A DNA stretch of 64,000 nucleotides from Chrysoperla carnea (taxonomy: Eukaryota > Arthropoda > Insecta > Neuroptera > Chrysopidae), in contig NC_058337.1 in NCBI RefSeq assembly GCF_905475395.1, positions 104,464,368 through 104,528,367 of the forward strand, in the 5' to 3' direction. Below, piece by piece: positions 24,334 to 37,400 of this stretch (the stretch's first letter is position 1; each line of letters begins with the position of its first letter). The translations under genes were made by a program, and so were the position numbers. The notes under the pieces were generated by a model. The model did no database searches and was not told where the DNA came from. It was given only the letters and a program-made list of their open reading frames with translations.

Positions 24334-27119
24334 TTATGTGCATTCGTTAATTGGTACACATTCTCCTTTACAATTTCTTGCATAACCATCAACACAATAA
24401 CATTTTTCATTACATTTAACATTTACTATCGGGCATGGTTCACCCAAAGTTTTACATTCCGTATCACATGCTGATCCACAGTCAAATTTTTCATTCGTTC
24501 CACATATGTCTATGAAACAAAAACATATACACACCATCTTATCAAAAACATATACACACACACTTAGCCGATATTCCCATATAATACATCCTATATAATT
24601 AGCGCCTTCATGGGTAAACAGTGATGTTTACGAAAAAATGTTTCAAATAAAAATTGTTTATTTGATTATAAGGAACATTTTTTAAATTTAAACTTTTGTT
24701 CTATCTCTAACGGTTTACAAGATGGGTCCTACGGGCCCAAGATTAAAAGAAAATTTTTAATCAATTATTAATTTAGCCCAACTCTATGCATTTGTTTTTG
24801 TAAGTAGTGAGTTAGTACAGTTTGAAGTAGTTTTTACAATCTGATGGAAAGTATAATCTTCAAAATAGCTAATTTCTAAAAGCAACAATATAAATTTAAT
24901 TATATTCAAACCACGGTCTTCTGATATTCAAGAACCTTAAGGACGTTCCCAAACAATCACTTTTCCTATATATAACTTTTTCTATCAATGATTTCCTATA
25001 AATCACTAAGCATCGATATTTCGAAAATTATGGAATATATCGAAAAATTTTACTCGTAATTTTCGATTAATTTTCCCAAGTCTAACAGAATCCACCCTGA
25101 AAATTTGAAATGGAAGTCTCAAATGACTTAATACCTAAAAATTTCATCACTTAGCGTGGAACGTATTTAATAAATCAATATGTTCGAAACTTTATTGTGT
25201 AATTAATCACAAATTAAGAATGTTTCTCAATGAAACTTCACTTACTTGGGCACTCTTGTGGTTGGACACAAAATCCATTAAGATCCCGAACATAACCACT
25301 AACACACTCGCACATTTCTTGACAATCACATTCTGGTCGACTGTAATTAAAAAAGTTCGAACAACTTCTTTGATATTTGGACCCACAAGGATTATATTGT
25401 TCATAAGGTTTTGTACACGTTTCATTTACTGGAAAAAATTCTTTTTAAATAAAACTGCCAAAGAAAATTAGATTTTGAAATAACAAACCTGGACATTGCG
25501 TTGGAAGAACACATCCTTTACTATCTGATCGAACATATCCATCTTCACAAAAACATCCTTTAACACATTTCGCAACGCATTTACGTTTAGTTCCTAAATT
25601 ACTACAAGTGTCTGGACATGCTGTTCCACAATCCTTATAGACTTCATGTTCTCCGCAAGTTTGTACAGGTGGGCATTGATCAGGACTTACACATTTTCCT
25701 TTTAAAAAAGATTTGTATAAATTTTTAAGCTAAAAACTTTTTAAAGAAAAACTTACTATCAGCATTAAGAACTAATCCTGTCTTACAAAAGCATCCTTGA
25801 ACACATTGTAAAGTACATATTCTATTTGGATTTTTGTAATTATCGCAAGTGTCAGGACAAGAAGAGCCACAATCAAGGAAAGTTTCATTTTCGAAACATT
25901 TTTCTAGAAAATAAACTCATTAGTTAAAAAAAGAAAGGCTATTTAGTAGATTTTCGAGTTTACCAGAATTGGGACAATCTGAAGGTAAAATACAAGAATT
26001 AGAACTTTTGGATGTTACATAGCCATTAGAGCAAAAACATCCCTCAAGACAAACTGCAGGACATACAAATTCAGCATCAGATCGAGGATTACAAGTCTTT
26101 GGACAAGAAGATCCACATTCAGTATAAGTTTCATTTTTTCGACAATCTAAAAAAATATATTAAATGAATAGATCGTGGAAAAATCATTGGTGGGAAAAAT
26201 AAATCTTACTTGGACATTCGTCTGGTTTCACACAATCGCCTTTTTGATTTCGAACATAGCCCTCGATACAAGAACAATTTTGAGTAAAATTGGTACATTG
26301 AAGTCGTGGACAATGTTTTATTTTACCATAATTTTCACAAGAGTCTTCACATATTCGACCACATAATTTCAAATACTCGTTTGCCGGACATTTTTCTAGA
26401 AAAATTATTGTCAAGTTTAATGGAAATTTTCGAATTTGATAATAATTCTCGATTAGTAATAGTTTAAGCTTTTAAAACTATTTTTTGTGGGAACAAGACA
26501 ATGATAAATGTTTGATGACTTTAAAGACATTTGAACTAAAGCTTTTATAATAATGTATGCAAACTTCCAATAAACTCTTGCCAAAAAGTTGACAAAAGCT
26601 ATGAACTTTAAGACTAAAAACTATAAACTGCTGAATACTTTTCTAAAAATTATATTTAGTTTTTCTAAATACTTACTTGGACATTTTTCTGGTAAAACAC
26701 ATTCTCCATTGGGATGGCGTACATAATTTCCTGAGCAAACACATGCCGGTGGTCCACAAATTTCTGGGCATGGTCGAAATCCGTAAATATCCTCACATGT
26801 ACTCTCACAACGATTTCCACAAGTGTCCAGTTCCTCATTTTCTGTACAATCACCTGTGTGAATACAAAAACGGATGCTTTAATAGACCTAAAATTTTGAA
26901 ATAGAAAATGACGAAGAACTTTACATAGAATGTAATAATTTCGAATAATTTCTTCAAATGGGCCTATAAAGATTTAAGGATTTTCTAAATCAGTTAATAT
27001 TTATGATTAAGAGTAAAAATATTTGACTTACTCTCATTTTGAAGTGTACCAAATGTCGGTGTAAAATGAAAATTTAATAGAATTAAACTTAATACTGATA
27101 AATGTTGATTGTAAATCAT
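24334..27119 (-). CDS. Secreted protein with seven TIL (trypsin-inhibitor-like) domains, 449 aa
   Basis: Eight coding exons on the minus strand: 27119-27032, 26853-26677, 26395-26210, 26146-25964, 25903-25757, 25698-25489, 25428-25246 and 24509-24334 (stop). All internal junctions are phase 1 with GT/AG borders, so the 1,350-nt model is open throughout. Exon 1 is a signal peptide (starts MIYNQHLSVLSLILLNFHF). Each later exon is one TIL unit, except that the fourth domain is split between exons 5 and 6; exon 6 also carries the fifth. Most units have the ten-cysteine TIL pattern, with a CxC near the end (e.g. ACVCSGNYV) and a closing C-P; the sixth seems to have nine cysteines. TIL proteins typically inhibit serine proteases outside the cell. 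Symmetric 1-1 exons fit growth by exon duplication. Which loops bind a protease cannot be told. Confidence 0.93.
24600..24765 (-). repeat. Fragment of dispersed repeat R1, in the last intron of the TIL gene
   Basis: Blocks GGGTAAACAGTGATGTTTAC, AAGGAACATTTTTTA and CTAACGGTTTAC match the R1 copy at 43390-43926 in the same orientation, and 29698-30306 in the opposite one. It lies between exons 7 and 8. Confidence 0.6.
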
Positions 27120-27168
27120 TGTTGGAAATTTTTTTAATTCATTCAGAATTAAAAATTTGTTTGTCTGA

Positions 27169-27221
27169 ACTGAAAAATTATTAATAAATAATTATGAGTT
27201 TGTTTTACATTTTTATATATA
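27169..27221 (-). promoter_or_regulatory. Possible core promoter of the TIL gene
   Basis: On the minus strand a TATA-like run (TATATATAAAA, about 27221-27211) precedes a TCAGT initiator-like pentamer at 27173-27169, itself about 50 bases before the ATG. The spacing of about 46 bases exceeds the usual 25-32, so the true start may lie between them. Weak evidence. Confidence 0.3.
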
Positions 27222-27889
27222 AAAACTGTTGTGATTTATTCTCAGGATTCCATATCAAAAATAAAAATTATTGTTAGGGAACGTTTCGGTCTTTTGTTAA
27301 CTTCTTCAGGGGTTTTGATTATTCTATGTTTGTTCAAGTTTAAAAGTTATGAAGGAAAAAAGAACGAAGCGTCGCTAGTTTAACAACAGTTCAAAAGGTT
27401 GCTTTTTAAATATACTGGAATAATTATTTTCAAAAGCATTTCATTTTTCTAAATTTTCTTTTATATACCTGATAAGCCTAATAAACCTTTTTGTTTTTTA
27501 CAGAAACCATAAAACTAAAAAATTATTTCATATAGACCCTCACAGGAAGATATTATCTTCTCCTTCTCAGAGGAAAATTATGATATCTTCGTTATAATTT
27601 GAGAAGCACCAGATATTAGAGTGCCTTATGATAAAAGAAGGTGCCGTATCTGAGTTTGCTCATTAGTTATTCGATGCTTCATCTTCGTATAAAATTACTA
27701 CGAACACCTCGAAAATTGCCAACTAAACAAGCAAACTACCACGATTGACGATTACAGTGTTTGGTAACTCCAACAACATTTTTTTACATCCAACTTGTTA
27801 ATTGGTTTTTTATATTATATTTTTCTGACTTGCTTTGTTTTCCCAATTATCCGCGAAACCTTTTACTTATGAAGATCGTAAATACTTGA

Positions 27890-28055
27890 CGGAAGAAAAA
27901 TAGACTCTTTTTATCAATTTTATGACAATCATAAAAATATATTTAACAAAATAACGGAAATGCTCATTCAAAATAAAAAAAATTATTTACATTTACTTTT
28001 GTTTTATTTCATTGATTAGCGAATAAAAGCGCTAACTATTACACATGAAAGCGAA
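27890..28055. repeat. Right direct repeat flanking the TIL-domain gene
   Basis: This is the partner of 23902-24095, same orientation, about 770 bases upstream of the TIL start codon. See that entry for shared blocks. Confidence 0.7.
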
Positions 28056-29697
28056 ATTCCAACCAACGATTATGTATAGAGTTGTCAATTTCGGTAAGGT
28101 ACGACAAGTATGTTTTCGAATTAGTTATTGTATTTGTATATTCTTAAATCAATCGAAACCACTGCGATTCTACATTTTTCAGAAAAATTAAATAAAAATG
28201 GAATTTAAAATAATGAAATTGACTCCTTCCTAAATGTAATCGTTATGTACCGACTCCAGGCCTGGCTACTTCCTAGCCCTTGTTTTGGTCAAACGGATAA
28301 TTCAATTAGAATTTTAATTTTAAAAAATTGACCATAAATGTAGATGACCCAGAAACAGTTCTTATTATTTTATTTTTGTGTTTTTATGAATGGAAATTAT
28401 CATACAATTTTCTTTAACATCCGATGTACTGTAGGTTTTCGTATTTCAAAAAATGTAAACTTTTGCCGTACACACGAAACCAGCATTTCAAATCATCAAG
28501 CTTTTTCTAAACCATTTTTTAATCAGTCTTTAGCAAAAAAGTACTCATGTGATTTTTTCGTTAGATGCATAGTTTTCGAAATAAAAATTCTTAAAAAATT
28601 AAAAATGCAATATTCGATTTTTAAAAAAATTTGCTATTTTTTCAATCTCTGAGGAAATTCGCTTTGGCATACAAACAGATTGGAAAATTTGTTTAACTTT
28701 TTATACCATGTATATATGAAATATATCAAGGTATACTAAGTTTAGTCCCTGACGCTTCAAAATATCTGCCCGTCTTTATGTCTGCTTGACAATATGATAA
28801 ATCAAAAACGAAAAATATTTTATGTCTGGCTATCTAAGAGTGGCTATCTCTCCTTACTTGCATTACCTGAAAAAACAAATGATTCCGTAATCAACACTGA
28901 TTGTATTCGCAACGAAAAATCAGAAACTTTAAACTAACTAAAATGGTATTGTCGATTTTTTTATTATATTTCCGGCTCATTTATAACAACTTATTTTTAT
29001 CTTTGTTTTAAAAATTTATGAATTAAAAAAAACATAAAAACGTTTATTTAGGTCGATATGTAAAATTTTAATAAATTTAAGCTTGGCCTTAAATTTTATT
29101 TTTTTATTAGTTAATACTCACAGATTTATGTACTAGATAAATATTATTTATTTTTTTTTATCTCATAGGGTCGATAAATTTTCATACTTTTTACAGCTTA
29201 ATTTTTACAGTTTCATAACAATCGTTTTTGAGGTAAAGATAGAGCGACATTCAATATATTTAGTCATTAAAATTGCATCAGTTAAAACATCATAAGTAGG
29301 TAATGTTATAGTAATAACACTTAGAATGTTTTTAAGTGGTGCGATTTTTATGACTTATAGAGTTAGTATATACATGCAAATTCAACGAAACAAGAAACAA
29401 ATAAACTAATTACAAATATTAAATATGGTATAAAACCCAACAATATTAGAACACAATAATTAAAATAATTTCACCATAAGACTCACGAATGGACTAAATT
29501 TAAATGTAATAAAATTATGGAATTGTTTAACAAAAAGACTGAAAATTGTGATAAAAACGTACCTACTATCATTGAAAATTTGTTTTTTGCTTGATATAGA
29601 CGTGTTAATTATAAAAATAAAAATATCCGGAAAAATGAATAAAAAATTCATGAATTAAACATTGTTTGATAATTTTAAATTATTTATGTGCATAATT
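28056..29697. other. Gene-free stretch
   Basis: No exon was found. 28697-28760 is a 5' fragment of R1 (TTTTATACCATGTATATATG, then AAGTTTAGTCCCTGACGCTT). The 102-codon open frame at 28344-28652 is phenylalanine- and lysine-rich translation of AT-rich DNA, with no family resemblance. Confidence 0.5.
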
Positions 29698-30306
29698 ATA
29701 CCATGTATATATGTCATATATATCAAAGTATATAAAGTTTAGTTCCAAGTTTGTAACGCTTAAAAATATTAATGCTACGAAAAAAATTTTGGTATAGGCG
29801 TTCATAAAATCACTTAATATGTCCATTTCCGGTTGTCTGTCCGTCTGCCCGCCTGTCTGTCAACACGATAACTCAAAAACGAATAGAGATACCAAGCTGA
29901 AATTTTTAAAGCGTGCTCAGAACGAAAAAGTGAGGTCGGGTTAGTAAAAGAGCAACATGAGTCAGTTGGGTCTTGCATACCGTTAGAGATAGAACAAAAT
30001 TTCGTAAACCGTTAGAGATAGAACAAAAGTTTAAATGTAAAAAATGTTCCATAAAAATACAGTAGTAAAATAGTACATAAAAAAATAAACAAAACAACAA
30101 CAACTTTTGTTTAAAACATTTTTTTGTAAACATCACTGTTTACCCGTGAGAGCGCAAATTAGGAGCAAATTGTATAGTGCGTATTACATGAGAATATCAG
30201 TTATATATGTGTGACATGTATGTGTATGTGTAATGTGACAGAATAATCAACACTGTCTATACATGGTATTTCAACAATTAATTCAGTCAATTGTTTGTTT
30301 TCACTT
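29698..30306 (+). repeat. Dispersed repeat R1, most complete copy
   Basis: The copy starts ATACCATGTATA (29698) and carries TATACATGGTAT at 30258-30269, a perfect 12-bp inverted repeat. However, similarity to the inverted copy at 43390-43926 continues about 40 bases past that point (CAACAATTAATTCAGTCAA), so the inverted repeat is probably not the true end. Inner landmarks are a GTCTGTCCGTCTGCCC tract and two copies of CCGTTAGAGATAGAACAAAA. No coding capacity is visible. Class unknown. Confidence 0.65.
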
Positions 30307-33220
30307 GTTTTTAATTACAATTCAATTCATGATAAACGTTAATTGTTACAAAATTGCGAGTTCTGACGGGTTAAAAAAACCCTTTAATATTTATTTACGG
30401 ATAAACAAAAAACTTAGAAAATGTACTGTCAGAATCATCAAACAAACAGTGTCATATTGCGATGTTCTCTATCAAATTCTTTTCACTGTCGGACTTAAAT
30501 GTAAAGGCACAAGCGATTCTGATTGCTGAATGATTTAAATGTTAAAATGAATAATAACGTAGGTGGTTCTGTTAAACCGATTAAAGAGATCGTGTGTATT
30601 TAAATTATAATACCTTTTACAAAAAAATATAATAAAAAGTATATACGCTTAATCATTCTTAACTCATAAATTTGACTTTGAAAAATATTAATAGTTTATT
30701 TACTGTAAAAAAGTGTGAGTAGGTGGATTTTTTATGCTTATTTATACTCTTAAACTAATTATCTTAACAGACATTAGTTTCACTGGTGATTGGTTCAATC
30801 ATTGTGAAAGGTATTGATTGTATATTTTAAACTCATTTTGTCTTGAAGCATTCTTGGCTAAAATTATAAAAGTAGTTAATCCTAGTAGGCCAGTCTCCTA
30901 GTCGTCAAAATCTAGCCCGTTTCAAAAAAAATTTTTGGGTACTTTTGCTCCCCGAGGTTGGAAAAAAGAGGCGGCCATTTTTAAACGCGAAATTTGAACT
31001 GAACGCAGAAATTTCTAAAGTCTAGCTTTGAATAGAGAAGTCAGATCGAAAAAGTTTTCAGACAAAAGTTGTACCTAGAGTACATATGCACAATTTTCAG
31101 CCCACTAAAGGTAATTTAAAGGGCATGGACACCATATATGGCCCCTTATACCCATTTTTAACTTTTTTTGAATGATTTTTTTCAAGTTGGTAGATTCTAA
31201 AAATAAAATGAATGCCGGGGAAGATAGTGGTTTTTAAGTTGTTTCACCTCGCTTTTAGATTTAAGTCAGTATAACCTAAAAGACCATCCATTGTAAGTTT
31301 GGTCAATACTCCGACCTCTAAGCTAATTTAGATTAGAGTTCATTTAGATTTGCCAAATTTTAGACGTTGTTAGAATAGACTTCGGCCCAACTTTTTCCGA
31401 TTTATTTTATCTCATCTAGGACCGGATATATTAATCAAGATGCGTTTGGGGCTACCCCGGGTATAGATTTGGACACGCTTAGTTTAAATCCAAATTTGCG
31501 ATCAAACCTAGCTATCAATCAAAAAATTCTACAGCACTTTGAATATCAAAAAAAGTGCGCGAGTTTCACTAAATTACTATCTTTCGAAAAGAATTGACAC
31601 TTGACTGATTTAAGATGTCGATGCATTTCTTTCTTCTATTATGACGTATTTGAAAAAATTATTTTTTAAACAGTACTAAAATATACAATTTATTTAAAAT
31701 ATGATTCAAATAAAGTACCTTTTTGTTATTATGACTAATAATATTAATAACAAATATCTCTTTTTTTTTATTAAAAATGAAGAAAAAAAATTAAAATAGT
31801 TTATATAAATATTTGTACAGCCGTGGTATAACTTATAATGAATATGATATATTTTATGTTAATATTTGGAATAGTTTTATAGTGTAAATTTTTATAAAAA
31901 ACAATGATATCACCTTTATGTTTATTTCTTAAGTTAATCCATACAATAGTCGGGTGACTTATGGCTTTTATTTAGTTAAGGATGTATGAGCATGACAACA
32001 ATGTTTGATTTAAAGGCTCAAGTCATTGAAAATCGATATAAAATATATTGGCTCTCATGGAGGAATGTCAAAATACGACATATTTTTGATAATTTTCACT
32101 TGGAACGATTGAAAACAATAAAAAAAACTTTTTAATAGAAATTAAATATATAAGCAATGGCATAGAAAAGAAAAAACCAAGTGTCTCCTTCCATATAAGG
32201 GATGTAAGAGCAGGGTAGATTTAGGATTGAAATTATTTGTACCTTATTTTCAACTTTGATGATTAATTTTGTTATAGCTTCATGAATGTAGACGAAAAAT
32301 AAGAATAAAATTTTTCGATATGTGCCTTGGTTTTCGAAATATCGAAAGCTAAATAATTAAACAAAATTTTCAATTTTCGATATTCTGAAAATTACGCAAG
32401 ATATCGAAAAATTTTATTCTTACTTTAGTCTTATATCGTCAAGTTATAACATAATTTACCATCAAAATTGAAAATATATATTTTAAAAATTTGTTCCCCA
32501 CTACCTATTTGTTCCCCAGATCAGCTTTACCAACATAAAAAAACAATCCATACTAAATTCTATTTTAGAAGACAAAAATTCATAAAAGTTAATTAATCAT
32601 CGTTATTGAAAATTAGGACAACTTAAGCTCATGACAATTTGTTTAATAAAGTTGTTTTGATAATTTGCATTAACAATTTTCAATCAAACACTAGTTCTGA
32701 AATGGCAAATTCTTTAGCAACGGCAAATTCTGATTCGCACTAGTTTTGTTTAATTTATATTTATATTACAAGTCTAAAGAAGCGTTATTTACTTGAGAGT
32801 GACACGTTGCGGATATTGTTTTGACTATTAAATGCGAATTCTTGTTGGAATAATTTTTAAACTAGAAATTTCTAGTTGCATTGATTGTTAAACAAGTTGA
32901 CATAAGCCGCAAGACTATGCGTTCAGATTCGTCACTTTTATCACCAATTTTATCGTTTTGCTACACAATTATTATCTTCGGTATGAATTTTGAATAAACA
33001 CTATCATTGAATAAAGTCTTTGTTAAAATTTTCAATAAAATTTGTAGCAATTTTCGAATTACAATGAAAAATTTACTTGGTAACTTTTTATCAAATTTTG
33101 TAAAAACTCGGAAATTATTTCCTGAAAACTATTTTCTTACTTAGTACAAGGAAGTTGTTGTAATGTGTACGAAAATCCAAATTGAAATTTTCCATATATC
33201 TTGACGTTTTACGAAGGCCA
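30307..33220. other. Gene-free stretch with one GC-richer block
   Basis: No exon was found. 30880-31530 differs in composition from its surroundings (GC-richer words such as GAGGCGGCCA and GGGGCTACCCCGGG). It is probably an old transposable-element copy, but I could not recognise its ends. The rest is AT-rich with short poly-A/T tracts. Confidence 0.4.
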
Positions 33221-34017
33221 AATTCTTGAAACCTATTAGAGCTAGGTTAATTTTGATCACAAATTTGAAAAGTATGACCTAAAATTAGTAGGATTACATA
33301 CTTGGTTTATCAAAATTGGATAAAATTTGGCTGAGATAGAGTAAAATTAAATTTTTTGGATTCTGATGACGTCATAAAGTTAAAAAATTCGATTTTTTTG
33401 ATATCACAGGCAAATTTGATCCGATATTATTGGAATTTTTTTTGAAACCCACTAATTTTGGGTCATTCTTTTCAGCTTTGATGTCAGTGTTTCGCTAGCT
33501 ATCGCGCTTGTGGTTAATTCCGGGACCGGGACTCCAAATTCTTGAAACCTATTAGAGCAAGGTTAATTTGGATCATAAATTTGAAAACTATGACCTAAAA
33601 TTAGTAGGATTACATACTTGGTTTATCAAAATTGGATAAAATTTGGCTGAGATAGAGTAAAATAAAAATTTTGGATTCTGATGACGTCATTAAGTTAAAA
33701 AATTCGATTTTTTTGATATCACAGGCAAATTTGATCCGATTTTATTGGAATTTTTTTTGAAACCCACTAATTTTGGGTCATTCTTTTCAGCTTTGATGTC
33801 AGTGTTTCGCAAGCTATCGCGCATGTGCTTAATTCCGGGACCTGGACTCCAAATTCTTGAAACCTATTAGAGCTAGGTTAATTTTGATAGCAAATTTAAA
33901 AATTATGACCTAAATTTAGTAGGATTTCATACTTGGTTTATCAAAATTGGATAAAATTTGGCTGAGATAGAGCAAAATTAAATTTTTTTGATTCTGAATT
34001 TTTTTTGAAACCTACTA
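33221..34017. repeat. Satellite-like tandem array, about 315-bp monomer, 2.6 copies
   Basis: AATTCTTGAAACCTATTAGA recurs at 33221, 33537 and 33852, giving periods of 316 and 315. Monomers 1 and 2 are nearly identical; monomer 3 has an internal deletion after GATTCTGA that removes roughly 40% of the unit. Each full monomer contains the palindrome TGACGTCA (33367-33374 and 33682-33689), the CRE/ATF consensus. The same monomer recurs at 61490-61915. Confidence 0.9.
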
Positions 34018-34457
34018 ACAAATAAAATTTGTCATTTGTCTATTAATATTAAGAAATTGGAAGGTTTGAGAGTTAGTAAAGTTGTAAAAAATAAAAATTA
34101 AACAATAATTAATGCCCCTGTATTTTCATTATCTGGGAATTTGTTTTTTAAACGTTTTCTGTGTTACCTTTGCCTTTTTTCTTTTGTAGAAATGTTCAAA
34201 ATGACAGAGACATTTGGCAAATTCTTACCATCATCAGTAAATTTTCTATTTAAAATGGGATAGTTAATTTTAACAAATAATTATTCAAAATTTTTTTTGC
34301 TTAAAATCAATAAATATATTTAAATTTTTTGAACATGAAACAATTTTATAAACGATTTGTTTAATTTTGATCAATATTTTCGAAAAAATAATCATACGTT
34401 TCAACAAATAAACATAAAATATAATTTATTTTAAAATTTTTTTTCTACATAATTCGA

Positions 34458-34463
34458 TTTATT
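34458..34463 (-). promoter_or_regulatory. Poly(A) signal of the CEP89 gene
   Basis: AATAAA on the minus strand lies 27 bases after the stop codon of the CEP89 model. A second AATAAA lies at 34430-34425. Confidence 0.5.
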
Positions 34464-34489
34464 CTATAAACAATTCAAGAAATTTATTC

Positions 34490-37400
34490 TCATTTATGTT
34501 TATCTCCATACAATAAATAGGCTGGCTTTGTAAATGCGTTTTCTTTGGCTTCATTATTTAATTTTTTGATTAATTCATCTTTTTCATTTAACATTTGCGT
34601 TAATTTATGTATTTCTGAATCAAAATTTTGTTTTATTGTTGAAATATGTGCCTCTTGTTGGTTCATTTTTTGTTCCACAGAATCTAAACTTTGCATTGCT
34701 TCATGTTGTAAAGTCTACAAACAAAAATATAATTTATCTTATACAATATGTTAAGTACGACATACGAAGTGCTAGAAAAGTACCAGAAGAACAAAAGTCT
34801 AGTTAGTTTATGAAAAACATACCTATTTTGCAAAATACATTTCCTGAAAAACTTTATATTTTCAATGGGTTCCAATTCATGAATGAGATCGAATTGGAAA
34901 TTTCATATTGGATTGAATCGGAAATTAATTGGATATTTTAATCGGAATTGAATCGGACTTTTTTTATCAGGGTGGTTTTTTTTCTATACATATACAATAT
35001 AAATATACGAATAACTCAAAAACGTTTTTTTTCCTTTAATTTTAAGGTAATATTCTAAAGGTTTAACAATATCTTTTTATATTAAAAAAAAATTAAAAAA
35101 AAAAAAAACAATTTCAGAAAAATCTCAAGGCTATATTAGGCTGATTTTTTCTGTATTGGTTTTTCCAAAATTATTAACTTTTCCATAGATTTACTGAACT
35201 AATTGTTATTTAGTAGTTAAAAATACTCTATCTCATATAAAATATCGCTTATATCATATAAAAAAATATCCTACTTACTTCAAATTGGTTTCTAATTGAA
35301 TCCATTTTCGAAGTCATCTCCAAACCAACATTTGTTAATTGATGTAATGATTGACTTTCGCGTTGTTTGTCCGCTAACTGCGTTAAAAGTTGTTCTTGTT
35401 CCCGCACTAAATCACGTGAAAATGTAAACGCCTTTTGTAATTGACGTCGACAAGAATCACGTGATATTTGCAAACTCATAATTTGATTCTGTTGTTGATC
35501 ATGACTCACTTGTAATTTCCTGAAGAAGTTAAAGAAAATTTCAATTAATTTTTAGGTTTGGTTGAGAGAAATCATGATAGAAGAAAATTTCGTACTTGAC
35601 CATTTTATCTAAACTCTTTGAGTTCATTTGTAGCTCGTGATTTTCTGTTCGTAACGCAATCATTTCTTTATCATATTCAAGGCGTTTTTCCTCCAAGACT
35701 TTTATTTGTTGTGTTAAACGATTCCTTTCCAAATCATGCTCAGCTTTTAATTCATCGTAAGCTCTATAAATACATATTTAGCGGAAATTAGGGTTATGAA
35801 GAAAACGATTGCTTTCAGTGCCGGATTTAGGAATTTGCCGCCGTTAGCATATTTTTTGCAGTACTTCATATTGTCTAACCTAAAGTAAACTACGATTCGT
35901 AGTAAAATTCGATTTCGGTCCTCGTTCGAGGCGTTTTCCTTCACCTACTACATAATTACAGTAAAAGCTTAACAACTGCATACTTCATTTAAGAACGTGG
36001 GAAAAATGTTTTAGATTCAAGCGTTTTTGCATTTTAGGAACTTTTAAAATTTTGTCACTGAAAGCTGCCACTGGCTTACCGGGAAATCCGGCACTGATTG
36101 CCTTAAGATAAGCAATTAAAATAAAATTTATTTGCATGTAATGTCTGTTTTCAATTTATTCAGGCTTTTCTGATTCCATTTCAGTTTCGATAAAAAATTT
36201 GACATCAAATTTTGGGGGAGGGGGGGGGTTGAAATTACATTTCTTTACCTTAATTAATTACAATTTCTATTATTACTTTTTGCAAAAATTAGAATTAAAA
36301 GCTTAAAGAACAGACCATTCGAATGAAAATATTACTTTATTTTTCTCAAATATCGATTGAAAATGAGAAAACCTAATCATAGAAAAACATACGGAAAAAA
36401 ACCTTCGACAATTTTCTACAGTTGAATTGTGAACACTAATTGGTATAAAATTTTCATTTTCACGTTTTTGTGTTTTTATTGATTCCATTACAATTTGATA
36501 TTTTCCTTGTAGCGTACAAAGTTCCGTTCGTGTAGAATGATACTCTTTGTGTAATTGCTCATAATCACGTGTCATCGATTCCACTAAAAAAAATGGGAAA
36601 ATTTGTAATTTTTCATTAAAAAAAATTAGATAATTTATCTCAAGAACTAAATACTAGAGCCACCTCTATAATAGAATATAAACTAAAATGATCAGATATT
36701 ATCGACTGAAAGCTGAAATTATTGGTTTTTATCTATGATATTTTATGTCTGAATTAAAACTAATGTTTGAAAATTACAGTCATTTTCGTTAGGCGCATAA
36801 CAGAGCGGATGCCGGACGTGTTAAATTGATTCAGTCCAGGTCCAGTTATGTTTTGTACTCACCACCTAATCTGGAAACAATAATTATAGTACGAAAACTA
36901 GAAAGTTTTCGGTAGTTTTTGAAAGAAGCAGTTAGCGCAAACCGCTTTCAAGGGCTAGGCTTACTTCATCCCTACCAGATTTCAATAAAAACAACAACAT
37001 AAAATATCCAACATAAGTATCATAAAATTGCCTTTAAATTTTACATTTTCGACGCCATATTGCTTTGTGGTCATGACATCAGTGGGCTGTGTAAACAAAT
37101 GTTCTGATATTTTGTATGATAATTGTTTATAATTTAAACTTTTTTTTTTACACAGCCGTATGACGTAAATACATATTGCATGATATTTAAAAACAGATTA
37201 AAAATACTGAATCGAATTTTAAAACTAATTTGGTTATGAACTCAATCAAACATTTTCTAACTGCTTTGTGCCTAAGCTATCTCAAATATATTTTTAGATT
37301 TTTCCACTTCAAGAGTAAAATACACTGTTAAAGAACAAAAGAATTTTCATCATGTTATAAGCGCATGTGCAGAGTTTATTTTTTCGAGCTGACAGCAATA

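Noticed and set aside
24195-24422. Extra open frame at the 3' end of the TIL gene
   Set aside because: A different-frame shadow of the last TIL exon and its trailer.
28344-28652. 102-codon open frame on the plus strand
   Set aside because: Low-complexity translation of AT-rich DNA; no splice signals, signal peptide or recognisable motif.
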